Origin: Gordonia terrae
Lineage (GTDB): Bacteria > Actinomycetota > Actinomycetes > Mycobacteriales > Mycobacteriaceae
DNA length: 64,000 bases
Assembly (NCBI RefSeq): GCF_001698225.1
Contig: NZ_CP016594.1
Span: 3,906,001-3,970,000 of the forward strand
Direction: 5' to 3'
Notes under the pieces: generated by a model
Told to the model about the DNA's origin: nothing
Seen by the model: the letters and a program-made list of their open reading frames with translations, nothing else
Database searches by the model: none
In this document: piece by piece, positions 59,727 through 64,000 of the stretch
How positions within the stretch are numbered: the first letter of the stretch is position 1
Layout of the letters: every line of letters begins with the position of its first letter
Translations under genes and position numbers: made by a program

Positions 59727-61511
59727 TCAGCCCTTCCGACGCGCCCCGGCCAGTTCGTCGACGAATTCGGGGTAGAACTCGACGTACTTCTCCCCCGCCA
59801 ACACGTACAGCGGGTCGTCACCGGTCTCGGCGTACCCCTGCTTGCGCAGCTCGGTGCGCATGTTCTTGAACGTCGACGTGTGCTCGAGTTGCGGGACGAT
59901 CCGCACGAACAGCGGCAATGCGTAGGCCGGCAGTCCGGTGCGAACGTGCCGCGCCAGCCCGTCCGCGTCGAACGACTCCCCGTCCTGCAAGCTGATGGCG
60001 GCCATGCCGGCCTTGCCGTCGACCCCCGGGATCGGCACACCGAACACGACTGCCTCCTCGACGGCCGGGTGGGCGTCGAGCACGGCCTCGACCTCGGTGG
60101 TGGCCACGTTCTCACCCTTCCACCGGAAGGTGTCGCCGATGCGGTCGACGAAACCGATGTGCGAGAAACCCTGATCGCGCACGACGTCTCCGCTGTTGAA
60201 CCACTTGTCGCCCTTACGCTTCGCGTCGCGGACGATCTTCCGCTCGGTCGCCTTCGGATCGGTGTAGCCGTCGAAGGGAACTCGCGAGTTGATCTGCGCC
60301 AGAAGCAAACCGGTTCCGCCACGGCCGACCGGCTTCACCCGGCCGTCGGGACCGCGCAGCGGCTCTCCGGTCTCCTCGTCGTATTCGACGATCGTGTACG
60401 GCAACGGCGAGAACCCGGCCGTCTTGGACAAGCCGAAGACATTGATGAATCCGATGTTCGCCTCGCTCGCCGCGTACAACTCGACGATGCGGTCGATTCC
60501 GAAGCGTTCGGTGAACGCATCCCAGATGTCCGGGCGCAGACCGTTGCCGACGGCGAGGCGCAGGCGGTGCGCACGATCGGTCGGCTTCGGCGGCTGCGCA
60601 AGCAGATAGCGGCACAGCTCACCGATGTAGGCGAACGCGGTGGCGTCGTTCTCGATGACCTCGTCGATGAACTTCGACGCCGAGAACTGCTTGCCGATGG
60701 CCAGGCACGCGCCCGACGCGAGGACCGACGACACCGAGATCGTGAGTGCGTTGTTGTGATAGAAGGGCAGCGCCGTGTACATGACGTCGTCGCCGCGCAG
60801 CCGGATTCCCAGACCACCGATGCCGTTCATGGCCACCAGCCAGCGATAGTGACTCATCTTGCTGGCCTTGGGATACCCGGTGGTGCCGGACGTGAAGATG
60901 TAGATTGCGGTCGATCCGACCTCGATCGACTCGGTGACCGCCAGGTCGAGGGGCGAGCAACGCGCGGTCAGGGTGGCGAGCTCGTCGAAGGTGAACTCCT
61001 TCGCCGGGCGGCACCCGGCGGGCACCGACTCGAGCGCCTCCAACAGATCGCGCTCGTAGAGAACGACTTTCGGCTCGATCAGACCGAGGCTGTGTTCGAG
61101 AACAGTGCCCCGCTGGTTGTAGTTCAGCATACCGCAGATCGCACCCGTCTTGACGATGGCGAGCATGGTGATGACCACATCGGGGTGGTTGCGCGACAGC
61201 ACGGCGACGACGTCCCCGCGACCGACGCCCTCCCGAATCAGGAAGTCGGCGAGCCGGTTCGCCCGCGCGTTGGCATCGCGATAGGTGATCGAGGTGCCCT
61301 CGAACCGGAGAAAATCCCGGTCGGGGTACTTGTCGACGCTCTGCTGGAAGCGCTTGCCGATCGACATCTTGGTCGTCGGCGGCTTGGGCAGCATCTGCGG
61401 CAAGGTGCGCAGGATCGTGCCGGCATCACCACGCAGCGACGCGACTCCCGACATCATGTCGGCCAACCGGATGTCCGGCAGGAGTCCCGTTCCCGATGCG
61501 TGATCAACCAT
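59727..61511 (-). CDS. long-chain acyl-CoA synthetase, FadD6-like
   Basis: A 594-residue AMP-forming synthetase of the FadD6/VLCS type, close to the usual ~597. P-loop YIFTSGTTGYPKASKMSH, substrate region LYAASEANIGFIN, WFNSGDVVRDQGF, DRIGDTFRWKGENVATTEVE are all typical of FATP/VLCS proteins. ATG 61511 was preferred over the GTG at 61544 because AGGAGAGG lies just upstream. It is divergent from the CoA-transferase gene. Confidence 0.88.
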   Translation of the reverse strand: MVDHASGTGLLPDIRLADMMSGVASLRGDAGTILRTLPQMLPKPPTTKMSIGKRFQQSVDKYPDRDFLRFEGTSITYRDANARANRLADFLIREGVGRGDVVAVLSRNHPDVVITMLAIVKTGAICGMLNYNQRGTVLEHSLGLIEPKVVLYERDLLEALESVPAGCRPAKEFTFDELATLTARCSPLDLAVTESIEVGSTAIYIFTSGTTGYPKASKMSHYRWLVAMNGIGGLGIRLRGDDVMYTALPFYHNNALTISVSSVLASGACLAIGKQFSASKFIDEVIENDATAFAYIGELCRYLLAQPPKPTDRAHRLRLAVGNGLRPDIWDAFTERFGIDRIVELYAASEANIGFINVFGLSKTAGFSPLPYTIVEYDEETGEPLRGPDGRVKPVGRGGTGLLLAQINSRVPFDGYTDPKATERKIVRDAKRKGDKWFNSGDVVRDQGFSHIGFVDRIGDTFRWKGENVATTEVEAVLDAHPAVEEAVVFGVPIPGVDGKAGMAAISLQDGESFDADGLARHVRTGLPAYALPLFVRIVPQLEHTSTFKNMRTELRKQGYAETGDDPLYVLAGEKYVEFYPEFVDELAGARRKG

Positions 61512-61707
61512 GCTTTCCAGCCTCTCCTGTGTGTTGGACGACACACACCCTAGCCGGGATTCGTCGTCAATGACACGGCGGGGCGTAATTGTTCCAATCG
61601 ATCCATGTGCGGTCGGGCCCGGTCACCGCCGCGCAACTCCCAACGCGATCCTCGCTGCGTCGATGTCGGAGCTTGGCGAGCGCCGGGTGACCGGCCACAC
61701 TGTCCTG

Positions 61708-62940
61708 ATGACCGACACCTCGCGACCGATGAGCGAACGCCCCGCCGGCCCCCTCGACGGCGTCATCGTGCTCGAGTTGGGCACGCTCATCGCGGGCCCC
61801 CACGCCGCACGACTGCTGGGCGACATGGGCGCCGAGGTCATCAAGATCGAGGCGCCGGGCAAGCCCGACCCGATCCGCACCTGGGGCCAGGCCGAGGTCG
61901 ACGGCCACCGCTTCTACTGGACGGTTCACGGGCGCAACAAGAAAGCGGTCACCCTCGACCTGCGGTCCGATCGCGGCCGCGAACTGTTCCTCGGTCTCGC
62001 CGAGCGAGCCGACGTCGTCGTCGAGAACTTCCGTCCCGGAACGCTGGAGCGGCTCGGCATCGGACCGGACGTGCTGTCCGCACACAACCCGGGGCTCGTC
62101 GTGGTGCGTGTCTCGGGTTACGGCCAGACCGGCCCGGATTCGACCCGCGCCGGTTACGCCTCGGTCGCCGAGGCCGCGAGCGGGCTGCGTCATCTCAACG
62201 GCTACCCGGGCCAACTCCCGCCGCGGATCGCCCTCTCGCTGGGCGACACACTGGCGGGGATGTTCGCGGCGCAGGGCGCGCTCGCCGCGCTGTACCGACG
62301 TTCGGTGACCGGCAGGGGGCAGGTCGTCGACACCTCGCTCATCGAATCCTGTGTGGCGGTTCAGGAATCGGCTATCGCGGACTACGACGCCGGGGGCGTC
62401 GTGCGCGGGCCGTCGGGCACCCGCCTCGACGGCATCGCGCCGTCGAACCTCTACCCCACCAGCGAGGGCACCCACGTCATCATCGCCGCCAACCAGGACT
62501 CGGTCTTCGCGAGACTGTGCGCAGCGATGGGACAGCCCGAACTCGCGACCGACGATCGGTTCGCCGATCACGCCGCCCGTGGCCGCAACCAGGACGAACT
62601 CGACGCCCTCATCGGCGACTGGTCACGACAGCACTCCCCGGAGAAGTTGACCGAGATCCTAGGCGCGGCAGGCGTTGTCGTGGGTCCGGTGAACACCGTC
62701 GCCGAGGTGGTCGCCGACCCGCACCTGAAGGAGCGCGGGATGATCGCCGAACACTACGACGAACGTGCCCAGCGCACCGTGCTCGGACCCGGCGTCGTGC
62801 CGCAGTTCAGCGACACCCCCGGCGGCATCCGCAACGCCGGTCCCCCGGCCCCCGGTTGCGACAACGAGACCGTCTACGGCGGGTTGCTGGGGTTGTCCGA
62901 AGACGAGGTCGCGGCGTTGCGGGAGGCCGGGGTCATCTGA
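61708..62940 (+). CDS. family III CoA-transferase (CaiB/BaiF)
   Basis: A 410-residue CoA-transferase: VLELGTLIAGPHAARLLGDM, VIKIEAPGKPDP, FRPGTLERLGIG, GYGQTGPDSTRAG. At the position of the usual catalytic Asp after that motif the sequence reads GYASVAEAASG, i.e. Ala; I recall many actinobacterial members with the same change, so this may define a subgroup. It exchanges CoA between acids, or catalyses a related racemase reaction. Start ATG 61708 by alignment to family N-terminus. Confidence 0.82.
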   Translation: MTDTSRPMSERPAGPLDGVIVLELGTLIAGPHAARLLGDMGAEVIKIEAPGKPDPIRTWGQAEVDGHRFYWTVHGRNKKAVTLDLRSDRGRELFLGLAERADVVVENFRPGTLERLGIGPDVLSAHNPGLVVVRVSGYGQTGPDSTRAGYASVAEAASGLRHLNGYPGQLPPRIALSLGDTLAGMFAAQGALAALYRRSVTGRGQVVDTSLIESCVAVQESAIADYDAGGVVRGPSGTRLDGIAPSNLYPTSEGTHVIIAANQDSVFARLCAAMGQPELATDDRFADHAARGRNQDELDALIGDWSRQHSPEKLTEILGAAGVVVGPVNTVAEVVADPHLKERGMIAEHYDERAQRTVLGPGVVPQFSDTPGGIRNAGPPAPGCDNETVYGGLLGLSEDEVAALREAGVI

Positions 62941-62960
62941 CACTCGGCTACGGTCGAGGC

Positions 62961-63800
62961 ATGTCACTGGTCGCGACCGGGCTCTCGCGCACCTTCGGAC
63001 GGCACACCGCCGTCGTCGATGCGAGCCTCGAACTCAGATCCGGCAGGATCACCGGCCTCGTCGGCCCCAACGGGGCCGGCAAGACGACTCTGCTCCTGCT
63101 CCTCGCCGGCCTGCTCGCCCCCGACACCGGCTCGATCACGGTCGACGACGCCCCGGTGCAGCCGACCGACATGCGTCGGCTGACCGGGTGGATGCCGGAC
63201 ATCTTCGGCACCTGGGAGAGTCTCACGGCGCGCGAGATCCTGACGACGTTCGGCAAGCTCTACGGAATGCCCACCACCCAGGCCCGGCAACGCGCCGCTG
63301 AACTCCTCGAGCTGGTCCACCTGACCGATCTCGCGACGCGGCCGGCACACGAGTTGTCGCGCGGCCAGAAACAGCGACTCGGCTTCGCCCGCGCCCTGGT
63401 GCATCGGCCCCGGATCCTCCTGCTCGACGAGCCGGCCTCCGGCATGGACCCGCGGTCGCGGATGGACTTGCGCAGTCAGTTACGCCGCCTCGCCGACGAT
63501 GGATGCTCGATCCTCGTGTCGTCGCACATTCTCTCCGAGCTCGAGGAGATGGTCGACGACGTCGTGCTGATGACCGAGGGCCGGACCCACGCCCCGCAGG
63601 GCGCGGCCGGCGGGGTATGGCGCATCAGACTCGTCGGGGAGCCTCCCGGGCAGGCGCGGGACGTCCGTTTCGACGACGAGTCCGACGCCGCGCGGCACCT
63701 TGCACAACTGGTGTCCTCCGGGGCCGCGGTCAGCGAATTCACTCCCGTGTCCACCGGCATCGAAGACGCCTACCTCGCACTCGACCCGGAGCGCCGATGA
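62961..63800 (+). CDS. ABC transporter ATP-binding protein
   Basis: A 279-residue ABC ATPase: Walker A VGPNGAGKTT, signature LSRGQKQRLGFARAL, Walker B RILLLDEPASGMDP, His switch SSHILSE. A C-terminal extension follows. The TGA overlaps the next ATG (ATGA), so it forms a unit with the membrane permease. Such pairs are ABC-2 type exporters. Confidence 0.9.
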   Translation: MSLVATGLSRTFGRHTAVVDASLELRSGRITGLVGPNGAGKTTLLLLLAGLLAPDTGSITVDDAPVQPTDMRRLTGWMPDIFGTWESLTAREILTTFGKLYGMPTTQARQRAAELLELVHLTDLATRPAHELSRGQKQRLGFARALVHRPRILLLDEPASGMDPRSRMDLRSQLRRLADDGCSILVSSHILSELEEMVDDVVLMTEGRTHAPQGAAGGVWRIRLVGEPPGQARDVRFDDESDAARHLAQLVSSGAAVSEFTPVSTGIEDAYLALDPERR

Positions 63801-64000
63801 TCACGCAACCCGACGCGCCATCGTCGCGCACGTCATTCACCGGCTGGTGGCGCATGGTCGGGGTCATCGTCGAACTCGAACTGCGCCAGCGGCTCCGGAC
63901 GACGAGGTGGAAGGCCACGCTCATCGTCGCCTTCGTCGTGATCTCGCTGGCGGTCTTCGGATCGATGTACCTGGCCGTGGGAGTGTTCGGCGGCACCTAC
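63797..64000 (+). CDS. ABC-2 type transporter permease (3' end outside window)
   Basis: The frame starts with MITQPDAPSSRTSFTGWWRM, a short cytoplasmic stretch with ELELRQRLRTTRWK, then the first membrane segment (TLIVAFVVISLAVFGSMYL), and continues past the edge. It is the expected permease partner of the upstream ATPase. Confidence 0.8.
   Translation, partial: MITQPDAPSSRTSFTGWWRMVGVIVELELRQRLRTTRWKATLIVAFVVISLAVFGSMYLAVGVFGGTY

Noticed and set aside
59373..61553. 726-codon plus-strand open frame
   Set aside because: Antisense to FadD6-like and in another frame of the hydrolase; no domain and Ser/Arg/Asp-rich.
1..64000. CRISPR array
   Set aside because: The only regular short repeats are the 52.5-kb palindromes, the 42-bp IS end and an 8-bp repeat; none has direct repeats with unique spacers of constant length.

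Overview
The window reads as the chromosome of a high-GC actinomycete of the Mycobacteriales (Gordonia, Rhodococcus or a close relative). The evidence is GTG/TTG starts, tightly overlapping operons, a mycofactocin-type short-chain dehydrogenase, FadD6-like and Pgm-type core genes at the right end, and many acyl-CoA catabolic genes. The genus is inferred.

Layout. (1) 1-6240: a comparatively AT-rich accessory block. Two diverged copies of a helix-turn-helix plus serine-recombinase module (1-1514, frameshifted; 5606-6236, truncated) flank a minus-strand operon: a one-TM protein, an intact-looking CD-NTase with a probable C-terminal sensor domain, and a PD-(D/E)XK-type nuclease. It looks like an anti-phage (CBASS-like) cassette. 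(2) 6377-31326: a catabolic island with a mycofactocin-type SDR, thiolase and FadB-like enzyme, two kinds of CoA ligase, a rare thiolase-like/crotonase fusion, an LLM flavin monooxygenase of the limonene-monooxygenase type with a flavin reductase, SDRs, aldehyde dehydrogenase and alpha/beta hydrolase, and two GAF/AAA/Fis regulators. An IS3-family element with a duplicated left end sits at 28298-29625. (3) 31551-32990: an IS30-family element whose transposase looks dead. (4) 33079-45768: a minus-strand run of fourteen genes (thiolase, four SDRs, two Cys-less thiolase-like proteins, DUF35, three acyl-CoA dehydrogenases, a MaoC pair, a degenerate RibBA-like protein) facing a TetR gene. Its logic resembles the igr-type steroid side-chain operons, with an unknown substrate. 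(5) 47238-56330: a 9.1 kb integrated element in tRNA-Ala(GGC), bounded by 48-bp direct repeats, with integrase, excisionase-like gene, RepA-like ATPase, a palindromic iteron cluster, and a fused prohead protease/capsid gene but no other phage structural genes: a phiRv1/phiRv2-like phage satellite. (6) 56285-64000: core chromosome (tRNA-Ala, DsbA-like protein, phosphoglucomutase, hydrolase, FadD6-like ligase, family III CoA-transferase, ABC transporter).

How the genes fit together: regions 2 and 4 together could take an alicyclic or terpenoid compound through oxygenation, alcohol/aldehyde oxidation, ring or ester opening, CoA activation and beta-oxidation/retro-aldol cleavage. This is inference from family membership only. 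The most unusual items are the CD-NTase/nuclease cassette, the capsid-only satellite with its putative origin, the RibBA-like pseudoenzyme, the thiolase-crotonase fusion and the IS30 relic with two cancelling frameshifts.
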